Below are positions 17,200 through 25,914 of a stretch of 45,616 nucleotides of DNA, piece by piece (the stretch's first letter is position 1; every line of letters begins with the position of its first letter). Position numbers and translations under genes: made by a program. Location: the NCBI GenBank assembly GCA_938086785.1, contig CALKCM010000018.1, positions 1 to 45,616 on the forward strand, in the 5' to 3' direction. The stretch is from an uncultured Bacteroidia bacterium (lineage in GTDB: Bacteria > Bacteroidota > Bacteroidia > NS11-12g > UBA955). The notes beneath the pieces are model-generated. The model was not told where the DNA came from. It ran no database searches and was given only the letters and a program-made list of their open reading frames with translations.

Positions 17200-18126
17200 A
17201 TGTCAAAAATAACTGTAATTGGAGCGGGCAATGTAGGCGCAAGTTGCGCAGAATACATTGCAATGAAAAACTTTGCGGCGGAAGTAGTGCTGCTAGATAT
17301 TAAAGAAGGTTTTGCCGAGGGCAAAGCGATGGATTTAATGCAAACTCAATCGCTAAACGGTTTTGATACCAAGATTACGGGCACCACTGGTGATTATTCA
17401 AAAACGGCAGGAAGCGATGTATGTGTCATCACCTCAGGTATTCCGCGTAAACCAGGCATGACTCGCGAAGAGTTGATTGGTATTAATGCGGGAATTGTTA
17501 AAATGGTTACATCAAATCTTTTAGAGCATTCGCCAAATACAATTATAGTTGTGGTTAGTAATCCTATGGATACCATGACTTATTTGGCACTTAAAAATAG
17601 CGGTCTTCCAAAAAATAGAATTATTGGAATGGGTGGAGCCCTGGATAGTGCGCGATTTAAATATTTTATGGCTACAGCACTAAATAGTCCTATTTCAGAT
17701 GTAGATGGTATGGTTATTGGCGGTCACGGAGATACGACCATGATTCCTTTGACACGTTTGTCTAGCAAGTGCGGAGTTCCAGCATCTCATTTCTTATCGG
17801 CAGATGAACTAGAATCTGTGAAAGGCAGTACAATGGTTGGTGGTGCAACATTAACAGGCCTTTTAGGCACCAGTGCATGGTATGCACCAGGAGCAGCTGT
17901 TAGTACCGTGGTACAGAGCATTGTTTGTGATCAACATAAAATGATTCCTAGTTGTGTTATGCTAGATGGCCAGTACGGGTTAAGTGATATTTGCATTGGT
18001 GTTCCTACTATTTTAGGGGCAAATGGGGTAGAGGAAATTATTGAACTTGACCTAAATTCCGAAGAAAAAGAAGCGATGATGGCCAGTGCTGAAAAAGTAC
18101 GTGCGGTTAATGCTTTATTAAATTAA
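17200..18126 (+). CDS. mdh: Malate dehydrogenase
   Basis: 308 residues, the LDH-like type of malate dehydrogenase. It interconverts malate and oxaloacetate with NAD in the citric acid cycle. ITVIGAGNVGASCAEYIA is the NAD-binding glycine motif. GIPRKPGMTREEL carries the arginines that favour oxaloacetate over pyruvate, and GGHGDTTMIPL has the catalytic histidine. SNPMDTMTYLA and MGGALDSARF complete the family pattern. The ATG at 17200 is chosen because it sits behind the promoter and starts directly with MSKITVIGAG. Confidence 0.96.
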   Translation: MSKITVIGAGNVGASCAEYIAMKNFAAEVVLLDIKEGFAEGKAMDLMQTQSLNGFDTKITGTTGDYSKTAGSDVCVITSGIPRKPGMTREELIGINAGIVKMVTSNLLEHSPNTIIVVVSNPMDTMTYLALKNSGLPKNRIIGMGGALDSARFKYFMATALNSPISDVDGMVIGGHGDTTMIPLTRLSSKCGVPASHFLSADELESVKGSTMVGGATLTGLLGTSAWYAPGAAVSTVVQSIVCDQHKMIPSCVMLDGQYGLSDICIGVPTILGANGVEEIIELDLNSEEKEAMMASAEKVRAVNALLN

Positions 18127-18155
18127 GGATACACGATCTCTTTTTTTATGCAATG

Positions 18156-18191
18156 GAAGCCTTGTGCTGCAATTGGCCTGCACAATGCTTC
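18156..18191. other. Hairpin between convergent mdh and dgkA
   Basis: GAAGC-c-TTGTGC pairs with GCACAA-t-GCTTC: 11 pairs with one mismatch and a 12-base loop. There is no T tract on either side, so it is not a standard terminator. It lies 30 bases after the mdh stop. Confidence 0.5.
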
Positions 18192-18286
18192 TCAATTCAC
18201 AGTGCGTTCGGGGACTAATGTATTGGGCGGAAGCTGGGTTTTAAAACCGAATTGTCTTTGAGTAAAATCTGTTTTGGGTATTCACG

Positions 18287-18634
18287 TCAAATCTTATTTA
18301 AAAGCTTAGGTAATAATATATACAAACCTATAACTGCTGCACATATACTAATAAAGAGAACAGCTCCTGCAGCAATATCTTTTACGGTTTTTATTTGGGG
18401 ATCTACTTTTGCTTCTACCTTATCACAAAGTTTTTCAATACTCGTATTTAGGAGTTCTGCGCCCATAACCATGGCGAAACAAATCCATATAATGGCCATC
18501 TCAAAACGTATTAATTGAAGCCATTTGCCTACCCAAAATACAAGAATTGCAATAATGCCATGGATTTGCACATTGCGCTCTGTTTTGAGGGCGATTAGAA
18601 TTCCGTTTACAGCTGCAGCGAATGATTTAAACAT
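18287..18634 (-). CDS. dgkA: Diacylglycerol kinase family protein (DgkA / undecaprenol kinase type)
   Basis: 115 residues, three membrane helices. The core MGAELLNTSIEKLCDKV and VKDIAAGAVL is the DgkA signature (E..NtaiE...D and KD.aaaAV). The family phosphorylates diacylglycerol or undecaprenol at the inner membrane; Gram-positive relatives are undecaprenol kinases, so the substrate is open. It is separated from dnaA by a terminator. Confidence 0.92.
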   Translation of the reverse strand: MFKSFAAAVNGILIALKTERNVQIHGIIAILVFWVGKWLQLIRFEMAIIWICFAMVMGAELLNTSIEKLCDKVEAKVDPQIKTVKDIAAGAVLFISICAAVIGLYILLPKLLNKI

Positions 18635-18642
18635 AATTTAGC

Positions 18643-18671
18643 AAAAAAAAACACCTTTCGAGAAAGATGTT
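18643..18671 (-). terminator. Rho-independent terminator after dnaA
   Basis: On the minus strand AACATCTTT/AAAGGTGTT forms a 9-pair stem (one G-U) closed by a tetraloop and followed by eight Us (plus-strand A run 18643-18650). It starts 13 bases after the dnaA stop. Confidence 0.8.
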
Positions 18672-18683
18672 TTAATATTTTTT

Positions 18684-20123
18684 TTAGAAAGTGTTAATCT
18701 TAATTCTTTTTTCAAGTTCTTCCACATCGTGCCTGAACTTTTTATCCGTTTCGATTAAGTCATTGACGGTTTGGCATGCATGGATTACTGTTGAGTGATC
18801 TCTTCCGCCAAACATCATTCCAATGTTTTTGAGGCTTGCCTTTGTAAGATCTTTTGTAAAATACATAGCAATTTGACGCGCTTGAACAATTTCACGCTTC
18901 CGCGTTTTACTTTTAACGGCTTCAACCGGAATATTATAGTAATCGCAAACTAATTTTTGGATATAATCGATGCTAATTTCTCTCGTGCTGTTTTTCACAA
19001 AGTTTTTAACCGTCTGCTTTGCCAAATTAAGGTCAATATGCTTGCGGGTTAAAGAGGCTTGTGCAAGGAGGCTAATCATGGCTCCTTCGAGTTCTCTAAT
19101 GTTTGTATTTATGTTATGTGCAAGGTATTCAACAATATCCTTGTGAAGCGTAATTCCATCTTGGTACATTTTATTTTCCAATATGGCAACTCTGGTATCA
19201 AAATCAGCGTTGTTAATGTCTGCACTTAAACCCCACTTAAATCTACTCAACAATCTTTCGTCCATGTTGTTCAAATCCTTTGGAGCTCTATCACAGGTTA
19301 GGATAATTTGTTTTCCATTTTGGTGAAGATGGTTAAAGATTTGAAAGAAAATTTCTTGTGTTCTTTCTTTTTTGGCAAAGAATTGAACATCATCCACGAT
19401 CAAAACATCTAGGTATTGATAAAAATTGATGAACTGGTGATTATTTCCCGCTTTCGCAGAGTCTATAAATTGAGTGATAAATTTCTCAGCACTTACATAC
19501 ACCACCACTTTTTGGGGATGGGTTTGTTTGGTTAAGTTTCCTATTGCATGGGCTAGGTGTGTTTTCCCTAAACCGCAACCTCCAAAGATCATTAGAGGGT
19601 TAAATGACGTTCCTCCGGGCTTTTGAGCTATAGCCAAACCCGCATTTCTTGCCAATTTATTGCATTCTCCTTCCACAAAATTATCAAAGGTGTATTTTGC
19701 ATTCAACTGACTGTCAATATTCATCCTCTTTAATCCTGGAATAATGAATGGATTCTTTATTGGAGTATCTAAATTAATGGGCATGCCTAACTCATTTTGA
19801 GCGGAAGCAGTTGGCCCGTTTGTGGGCAGGTTAACTAAGTATTTTTCATTGCCGTTAAAGTGGGCGTCAACAACAACGCTATACTCAAGCTTAGCACTCA
19901 TTCCAATAACTTTCTTCAATGTTTTTTGAAGAAGTTGTATATAATGTTCTTCTAACCACTCATAAAAAAATTGACTAGGTACCTGCAGCGTTAATGTTTT
20001 GCTAGAAAGTCGGATAGGCTTAATAGGTTCAAACCATGTTCTATAACTCTGTGGGTTAATATTATCTCTAATAATTTTCAAGCATTCTGCCCAAGCTAGT
20101 TCGTGTGATTTATTTTCAGCCAT
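18684..20123 (-). CDS. dnaA: Chromosomal replication initiator protein DnaA
   Basis: 479 residues with all four domains. The N-terminal domain I (LAWAECLKIIRDNINPQSYRTWF) is followed by a linker. The AAA+ domain has Walker A GGCGLGKTHL, Walker B VLIVDDVQFF and sensor region ILTCDRAPKDL. Domain IV ends with GGRDHSTVIHA, the DnaA-box binding signature. DnaA opens the origin and is ATP-dependent. The neighbours are dgkA and a permease, not dnaN or recF, and no cluster of DnaA boxes is visible, so this need not be oriC. Confidence 0.98.
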   Translation of the reverse strand: MAENKSHELAWAECLKIIRDNINPQSYRTWFEPIKPIRLSSKTLTLQVPSQFFYEWLEEHYIQLLQKTLKKVIGMSAKLEYSVVVDAHFNGNEKYLVNLPTNGPTASAQNELGMPINLDTPIKNPFIIPGLKRMNIDSQLNAKYTFDNFVEGECNKLARNAGLAIAQKPGGTSFNPLMIFGGCGLGKTHLAHAIGNLTKQTHPQKVVVYVSAEKFITQFIDSAKAGNNHQFINFYQYLDVLIVDDVQFFAKKERTQEIFFQIFNHLHQNGKQIILTCDRAPKDLNNMDERLLSRFKWGLSADINNADFDTRVAILENKMYQDGITLHKDIVEYLAHNINTNIRELEGAMISLLAQASLTRKHIDLNLAKQTVKNFVKNSTREISIDYIQKLVCDYYNIPVEAVKSKTRKREIVQARQIAMYFTKDLTKASLKNIGMMFGGRDHSTVIHACQTVNDLIETDKKFRHDVEELEKRIKINTF

Positions 20124-20349
20124 AGAATTATAAAACTTTTATAAGTATGTTAATTGTCATTGTTGAGTCATGCGAAATAAGGTATAAATTTCCACATATT
20201 GACTATAAAAAAGACTTGTTTTTTATTTTTTTTCAGTGTATATGTCATGGAGTGATTCTTTATCCTTTTAATGTTTCAATCTAAAATACTTCTCAAGTCT
20301 GAAATGGCAAACCTTTGCTCGAATTTAGATGTGTTTAATCGATTGTTTT
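20124..20349. other. Intergenic region upstream of dnaA
   Basis: AT-rich, no gene. One DnaA-box-like nonamer (ATTTCCACA, near 20187) is present, not a cluster. No clear -7 box for dnaA was found. Confidence 0.5.
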
Positions 20350-20381
20350 TTGGGTGTCTCACAAATCTGCTGTTAAATTTG
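20350..20381 (+). promoter_or_regulatory. Promoter of the permease/receptor-like pair (TTG-N21-TAaaTTTG)
   Basis: TTG at 20350-20352, 21 bases, then TAAATTTG at 20374-20381. The leader to the coding start is 34-40 bases, longer than for most genes here. Confidence 0.75.
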
Positions 20382-20415
20382 TCCTCTGAAATGGTCTAGT
20401 TTTATATCCGAGGGA

Positions 20416-21657
20416 GTGAGAATGGCATGGAATGCGCTCAGAACAAACAAACTCAGAAGTTTTTTATCTGTATTGGGTATAACTATAGGTATTTATTGCA
20501 TTATAGCAGTTTACGCGCTTGTTCATTCTATAGAAAAAAACTTGAATGATGGTTTTTCGGGTTTTGGTACAGATGTGCTTTTTGTACAAAAATGGCCTTG
20601 GGATGATTTTGGAAATGGATATCCTTGGTGGAAATACTTAAAAAGAGATCATGTTTCGGATGGCGAGGCAGATCAACTCAGAAAAATATTGCCCACATCT
20701 GTTGCCAGTATGGTTGGATTTCAGTTTACTTCTTCAACCAAAGCCAAGTATAAATCCAATACAGTCCAAGGGCTCAAATTAAATTGCGTAGGGTACAACT
20801 ATAAAGATATTCAGTCTGTTGAAATTGCAAAAGGACGTTATTTTACACGGGATGAAACCAAGTCTGGCAGAAATGTTTGTATTATAGGTTCCGATGTCGC
20901 AAGTAATTTATTTGGTGCTTTGTATCCCATAGGACGCATTATCCGATCTGATAATAGGCTCTTAAAAGTAATTGGAGTAATGCAAAGGCAAGGCGAGAGT
21001 ATTATTAATGCTTCGGCAGATAATCAGATCATCATTCCATATACTTTTGGGAAAACCTTTATTAATTACAAATCAGATAAGTACAGTCCGCAAATAACAA
21101 TCAAGGTGGCTGATGGAGTTCGTTTGGAAACATTGGAATGGGAAATAACCCAAAGAATGAGGCAAATTAGACGTTTAAAGCCGGGAGAAGATGAGGATTT
21201 TGCTGTGAACCGCATGAGTATGATTACTGATGTTATCAGCTCATTGTTTAGAACGGTCAAAACCATTGGTCTTTTTATTGGTTTATTTGCCGTGTTAGTC
21301 GGTTGTTTTGGTGTAGCCAATATCATGTTTGTAAGCGTAAAAGAAAGAACACAAGAGATTGGGATTCAAAAAAGTTTGGGTGCAAAGAGAAGCTTTATTC
21401 TCTTGCAGTTTCTCATCGAAGCCATTTTCCTATGTATAATTGGTGGGCTAAGTGGATTGATGTTGGTGTGGGCTACTTTTCAAGCAGGGAATTGGGTTCT
21501 TCATTCTCAAATGGATTCAGCAATCACTCTTGTTGTCTCGAGTGGGGATGTTCTTTTTGGTTTAATAATGGCAGTAGTTGTAGGCGTTATTTCTGGCTAT
21601 TTACCCTCCTTTACCGCATCTAGATTAAATCCAATTGATGCCATTCGTTCAAAATAA
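20416..21657 (+). CDS. MacB-like ABC transporter permease (FtsX family)
   Basis: 413 residues. One N-terminal membrane helix (NKLRSFLSVLGITIGIYCIIAVYAL) is followed by a large periplasmic MacB_PCD domain (~45-270) and a C-terminal FtsX domain with three helices, including the signature GVANIMFVSVKERTQEIGIQKSLGAKR. MacB-type permeases drive periplasmic mechanotransmission or export of peptides and lipoproteins. The start is GTG at 20416 or ATG at 20422; GGGAG lies 5 bases before the ATG. No ATP-binding subunit is in this window. The next gene begins 8 bases later. Confidence 0.88.
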   Translation: MRMAWNALRTNKLRSFLSVLGITIGIYCIIAVYALVHSIEKNLNDGFSGFGTDVLFVQKWPWDDFGNGYPWWKYLKRDHVSDGEADQLRKILPTSVASMVGFQFTSSTKAKYKSNTVQGLKLNCVGYNYKDIQSVEIAKGRYFTRDETKSGRNVCIIGSDVASNLFGALYPIGRIIRSDNRLLKVIGVMQRQGESIINASADNQIIIPYTFGKTFINYKSDKYSPQITIKVADGVRLETLEWEITQRMRQIRRLKPGEDEDFAVNRMSMITDVISSLFRTVKTIGLFIGLFAVLVGCFGVANIMFVSVKERTQEIGIQKSLGAKRSFILLQFLIEAIFLCIIGGLSGLMLVWATFQAGNWVLHSQMDSAITLVVSSGDVLFGLIMAVVVGVISGYLPSFTASRLNPIDAIRSK

Positions 21658-21665
21658 AATTAACT

Positions 21666-24134
21666 ATGAAATTTAATATATGTATGGCCTTGCTCAGTTT
21701 TTCCTTGTTTGGAAATATGCAAGCGCAGCGAGGACTTGACTTTACGAATAAGTATTTAGTCGTTGGAAAAATTGTAGATTCATTAAGCGATCAGCCGGTG
21801 AGCTATGCCGCAGTTGAGGTGACCAATACTCAAAGTAAAAAGATAGCCGGAGGAGTTATTACAGACTCAACAGGTAGATTTTTTATTGAGTTGAGCCCGG
21901 GTCGTTTTCGAATTAGTGTGAGTTCCGTCAATCACAAAAACTTCAAATCGGATCCCTTTACACTCAATACCAGTTCAAAAATTAAATCTTTCAGAAAACT
22001 AACCTTATTATCGAACATGGTCTTAGATCAAGTGGATATTACGATTGAAAAGTCCTTGATTGAGAATAAGATTGATCGTTTGGTTTATAATGTGGACCAG
22101 GACATTACCAACCAGGGAACCTCGGTGACGGATATGCTGCGGAAAGTACCCATGGTTGAAGTGGATGGTGACGGAAATGTAAGTATTCGGGGGAGTCAGA
22201 AAATTAAGGTATTTATTAATGGCCAACCGAGTGCAGTGGTTAATGGAAACATTACAGATGCCCTTCAATCCATTCCGTCTGATCAAGTCGAAAGGGTAGA
22301 AGTAATTACTAACCCATCGGCTAAATACGATGCAGAGGGATCGGCAGGGATCATTAATCTTGTGTTAAAACAATCAAAGCTAAAAGGCCTGAATGGAGGT
22401 ATACGTACCGGATTTGGTAACAGGTCTGCCTATTTTAGAGGGAATTTGGCATTTCAGAATGGAAAAACAGGCTTTAGTCTAAATTTAGGCAGTTATTTCT
22501 GGCGAAATATTAATGAAACAGATATGGTTCGTAAGAATACCATTGGCACTCAGAATTATGAGTTTAGGCAAAGTTCAGAGGGGACTTCCTTTGGTGGGGG
22601 CCCTCGATTAAGTCTAGGAATTGATCACACATTCAATGATAAAAATGCCATATCCTTCAGCATATCTAGTAGGGGACGCTTGAATAATTCAGATCAAAAT
22701 TTTTCTGCATCCTCTGGTTTGGCCAACACTACTTTAAACTATCTATATAACAGAGAAACGGATAATAGGGGGTTTAATTACGGGTATGATATGACCTTGA
22801 ACTATCTAAAAAAATATACGAAGAAGGGAAGAGAATTAGGAATTGCCGTTCAATATGGCGCAAGCAGCCAGTTGAGTAGTTATGATGCCGTTCAATTGGA
22901 TAGAACAAGCCCTACTTATCGCGAAAAAAGTGATAATAATGCGCTAAACGGAGAATATACCTTCCAAATAGACTTTACGGAACCTATTCGAAAATGGGGA
23001 ATATTTGAAACGGGCGTAAAGACGATTGTTCGTAGGGTGAACAGTAAATATAGCATTGATAGTCTAAATTCTTCAACGAACAATTACCAGACGATTGATG
23101 CCTTAAGTACCACTTTTATTTATGATCAAGATGTATATGCAGGGTATCTTCAATTGCAATTTAATGTGACCAAAAAAATAACCATGCGCTTGGGTACGCG
23201 TTATGAATACACCATGTTTGGAGGAAGAACAGAAGATGAAAATACAAACTTTACGGGAGAACCCTACAGCAACTTAATCCCTTATATCTTAATAAACCGT
23301 GTAATGGGTCGAGCAGGTTTTTTAAAATTTGGCTATTCCAATCGAATTCAACGTCCAGGCTTATTCTTTATTAACCCATATCAAGCTCAATCTGATCCAA
23401 GAAACTTAAGTACGGGAAATCCGGAGTTGGAAGCAGAACTGGCGCATAATTATGAATTGAGTTATGGCAAATATGGTCGCAAGGGAGGAGGTATGATTAG
23501 TGCTTACTTCCGGCAAACCAATAATGCCATTGAGTCTATTCGAAAAGTGGGCTCCGATGGTATCTACTACACCACTTATGGAAATGTAGGTCAAAGCTAT
23601 TATCAAGGACTGGATGGCAACGCCAATATCAATACCAAAAACCTACGTCTGTTTTTAAATGGTGGAGTGGGATATGCCATCATTCAAAGTACAAGTGACT
23701 TATCCACCTTAAATGGTCTTCAGACCGAAGGAATTACATACAGTCTTGGAGGCGGTGGAAGCTATCAACTTCCCCAGCGATGGGAAATATCGGGCTTTGC
23801 TCGAATCAATGCTCCTTCCTATAATTTACAGGGGTATACTACCAACTGGTATTTTCATACATTCGGTATTAAAAAAAGGTTTAAGAATAAACGTGGAGGA
23901 ATTGGACTTGGTTTTGACAACCCCTTTACTCCATATGTTTATTACAGAACTTATAACGAAGGAAATGACTTTACGCTGGATCAAAAAACAAAAGCATATC
24001 AATTGGGTATAAAAGTGAACTTTGACTATAAGTTTGGTTCCTTAAAAGTAGAACCTAAGAAGAAAATAAACTTCAAAAAGATTGATAATGCCGATGTGAA
24101 ACAAGGCGGCGGCGGAAGTCAAGGAGGTGAATAG
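21666..24134 (+). CDS. TonB-dependent-receptor-like outer membrane beta-barrel protein
   Basis: 822 residues. A signal peptide ends near MQA-QR. A carboxypeptidase-regulatory-like domain (~30-105: GKIVDSLSDQPVSYAAVEV, TDSTGRFFIEL) is followed by a plug domain (~130-235: VTDMLRKVPMVEVDGDGNVSIRG, VFINGQPS, VERVEVITNPSAKYDAEGSAG) and a large barrel of the OMP_b-brl_3 type (FGYSNRIQRPG, FINPYQAQSDPRNLSTGNPEL). The C-terminus is a Lys/Gly-rich tail. The family is related to TonB receptors, but no clear TonB box was identified. Spacing of 8 bp to the permease gene suggests joint expression and possibly joint function across the envelope. The substrate is unknown. Confidence 0.88.
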   Translation: MKFNICMALLSFSLFGNMQAQRGLDFTNKYLVVGKIVDSLSDQPVSYAAVEVTNTQSKKIAGGVITDSTGRFFIELSPGRFRISVSSVNHKNFKSDPFTLNTSSKIKSFRKLTLLSNMVLDQVDITIEKSLIENKIDRLVYNVDQDITNQGTSVTDMLRKVPMVEVDGDGNVSIRGSQKIKVFINGQPSAVVNGNITDALQSIPSDQVERVEVITNPSAKYDAEGSAGIINLVLKQSKLKGLNGGIRTGFGNRSAYFRGNLAFQNGKTGFSLNLGSYFWRNINETDMVRKNTIGTQNYEFRQSSEGTSFGGGPRLSLGIDHTFNDKNAISFSISSRGRLNNSDQNFSASSGLANTTLNYLYNRETDNRGFNYGYDMTLNYLKKYTKKGRELGIAVQYGASSQLSSYDAVQLDRTSPTYREKSDNNALNGEYTFQIDFTEPIRKWGIFETGVKTIVRRVNSKYSIDSLNSSTNNYQTIDALSTTFIYDQDVYAGYLQLQFNVTKKITMRLGTRYEYTMFGGRTEDENTNFTGEPYSNLIPYILINRVMGRAGFLKFGYSNRIQRPGLFFINPYQAQSDPRNLSTGNPELEAELAHNYELSYGKYGRKGGGMISAYFRQTNNAIESIRKVGSDGIYYTTYGNVGQSYYQGLDGNANINTKNLRLFLNGGVGYAIIQSTSDLSTLNGLQTEGITYSLGGGGSYQLPQRWEISGFARINAPSYNLQGYTTNWYFHTFGIKKRFKNKRGGIGLGFDNPFTPYVYYRTYNEGNDFTLDQKTKAYQLGIKVNFDYKFGSLKVEPKKKINFKKIDNADVKQGGGGSQGGE

Positions 24135-24188
24135 GCTGTATTGTTTATAAAACTAGTCTTTTGTTAATATCCTTAGACCAAGGCTAAT

Positions 24189-24196
24189 TACTTTTG
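24189..24196 (+). promoter_or_regulatory. -7 promoter box (TActTTTG) for the DUF3127 gene
   Basis: Exact TAnnTTTG, ending 5 bases before the ATG. The nearest TTG is 25 bases upstream, outside the usual 19-21, so the -33 element is weak. Confidence 0.55.
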
Positions 24197-24201
24197 CCTT
24201 A

Positions 24202-24591
24202 ATGGAACTAGTAGGTAAAATAATTAAAATATTACCCCTGCAAGAGGGGCAAGGTGCGAATGGACCTTGGAAAAAGCAAGACTTCATTATTGAAACAGAA
24301 GAGCAGTACCCGAAAAAAGTATGTTTTAACGCTTGGGGAGATAAAATTACTCAATTCAATTTACAAGAGGGGCAATCCTATAAAGTTTCAATAAATATTG
24401 AAAGTAGAGAATATAATGAACGTTGGTATACAGATGTTAGAGCTTGGAAAGTGGAGCCTGCCGGTGCCGTTGCAGCTCCCCCAGCAAATACAGTTGCCCC
24501 TGTTCAGGATACTGCACCTCAAACCAATGCTTCGGCAAGTACCGAAGATGATATTTTTGAAGGTGGGGGCGATGATGATCTCCCGTTTTAA
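24202..24591 (+). CDS. DUF3127 family protein, SSB-like
   Basis: 129 residues. The N-terminal ~85 residues (ELVGKIIKILPLQEGQG, KKQDFIIETEEQYPKKVCFNAWGD, SREYNERWYTDVRAWKVE) match DUF3127, an OB-fold-like family common in Bacteroidota. A Pro/Ala/Thr-rich linker follows, and the protein ends DDIFEGGGDDDLPF. This acidic tip with a terminal Pro-Phe is the hallmark of single-stranded DNA-binding proteins, where it docks repair and replication partners. A nucleic-acid binding role is therefore inferred. It has its own promoter box and a strong terminator, so it is a single-gene unit. Confidence 0.85.
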   Translation: MELVGKIIKILPLQEGQGANGPWKKQDFIIETEEQYPKKVCFNAWGDKITQFNLQEGQSYKVSINIESREYNERWYTDVRAWKVEPAGAVAAPPANTVAPVQDTAPQTNASASTEDDIFEGGGDDDLPF

Positions 24592-24611
24592 TTTTAAAAT
24601 AATGAACAATT

Positions 24612-24648
24612 AAAAAAGAACCATTGAAGCCAATGGTTCTTTTTTTTT
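24612..24648. terminator. Bidirectional terminator between convergent genes
   Basis: AGAACCATTG and CAATGGTTCT form a perfect 10-pair stem with a 4-base loop, flanked by an A run on the left and a T run on the right. It serves the DUF3127 gene (+) and the MauE-thioredoxin gene (-). Confidence 0.92.
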
Positions 24649-24662
24649 GAATATACTTTTTC

Positions 24663-25844
24663 TTATTTGATTAAGAGACTTTCCAAGTCAGAAGCACTAA
24701 ACTTACCATCTTCCGTGCCTTGGTAATACTTTTGAATATTTCCGTTCCAATTATAAACTACTCCCGGAGTAAGTGCTCCATCTCCCAATAGTTGCCAAAA
24801 TTCTGGAATATCAACGACACTATAGGGGTATGCACTCCCGGCCTTCTTAAAGAAATCAGGTATTTTAAATGTTTCCTCATCCATAAATAAAATATAAAGA
24901 GGAGGGAGAATTCCTTTGCGATTTAAGGCTGTGAGTTCTTTTGCTGTTTCTTGGCAATGATCGCAGCCAGCAGCGAATAAACAGATGATTTTTTTACCTC
25001 TATCCAAGTTAACGGTGTTTCCGTTAAAACTCGTATAATTTGCAAACTTTGATTTTTTTTGTGCAGGCCCTTCCTCCACTGCATTTGTTTTTTCTTGGTT
25101 CAGATCGAGCTCTTCGTCATTGGGATTTCGGGTTTCTTGGACCGGGGCTTCTATTTTCGGTTCTAAATCGTCTTCCGTCTTATTATTATCCTCATTGGTC
25201 TTCTCCGATTTTACTTTACTTGAATCAACTTTTAGAAGAGTTCTAGAAGAGTCTTGTTTAGTTGTAGGAGTATCTGCTGAAAGGCTAGTAGCGTTTCTAT
25301 GAATTACTCGATTCTTCTCTTCTAAGCAGGGTTTATTATTTCGTGCAAAAATCATGAACATCCCAAGAGCAAAAGCTAAAAACAGCGCTAATAAGTATGA
25401 AAATTTATTTTGCCCTTTAGGTTTATCCTTAAGCACTTTATACAAGTAGGCCAATACTGCAATGGTTAAAACATTTTTGATAAAAGCCTCTAAGGGCGTC
25501 ATTTTAATCCATTTTCCAAAACAACCACAATTTCCATTCATAGGACCATATTCTGCCATTACAATGCCCAAATGAATATTAAAGGCAACTAAAAGTAAAA
25601 TGGTAAGAGGAATGACCAACCGCTTTATGTAATGGTTTTGCATGAGGGCAATTGCAATGGTTAATTCCAAGGCAATAATGAGTCGAGTGATAAATGGAGC
25701 AATGCACCAATTCGCAATCCCTAAATCAACCAATTGCTTGTCAAAAGCCCATATAGGGTCTGTTTTTGATATGCCGCTAAAAATAAATAGAGCTGCGAGG
25801 AGTATTCTCAGAAACCACGGTAGATATACTTTTACTTGATTCAT
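24663..25844 (-). CDS. MauE/DoxX-type membrane protein fused to a thioredoxin-like domain
   Basis: 393 residues. The N-terminal half has five or so membrane helices with the DoxX/MauE pattern (LRILLAALFIFSGISKTDPIWAF; NCGCFG loop near residue 107). A ~90-residue charged Lys/Glu/Asp/Thr linker leads to a thioredoxin-like domain with FAAGCDHCQETAKEL (CxxC motif) and LTPGVVYNWNG (cis-proline region). MauE family proteins assist disulfide formation or reduction in exported proteins, so a transmembrane thiol-redox role is inferred, with the CxxC probably outside the cytoplasm. A terminator follows directly. Confidence 0.82.
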   Translation of the reverse strand: MNQVKVYLPWFLRILLAALFIFSGISKTDPIWAFDKQLVDLGIANWCIAPFITRLIIALELTIAIALMQNHYIKRLVIPLTILLLVAFNIHLGIVMAEYGPMNGNCGCFGKWIKMTPLEAFIKNVLTIAVLAYLYKVLKDKPKGQNKFSYLLALFLAFALGMFMIFARNNKPCLEEKNRVIHRNATSLSADTPTTKQDSSRTLLKVDSSKVKSEKTNEDNNKTEDDLEPKIEAPVQETRNPNDEELDLNQEKTNAVEEGPAQKKSKFANYTSFNGNTVNLDRGKKIICLFAAGCDHCQETAKELTALNRKGILPPLYILFMDEETFKIPDFFKKAGSAYPYSVVDIPEFWQLLGDGALTPGVVYNWNGNIQKYYQGTEDGKFSASDLESLLIK

Positions 25845-25914
25845 AATAATGGAACAAAGGTCTATTATTTAATTGATAGCTTAGTGTAAAAAAACAAAAT
25901 TTGGGATTTCGATC

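Noticed and set aside
20124..20415. Possible replication origin next to dnaA
   Set aside because: Only one imperfect DnaA-box-like nonamer; no cluster and no dnaN/recF neighbours.
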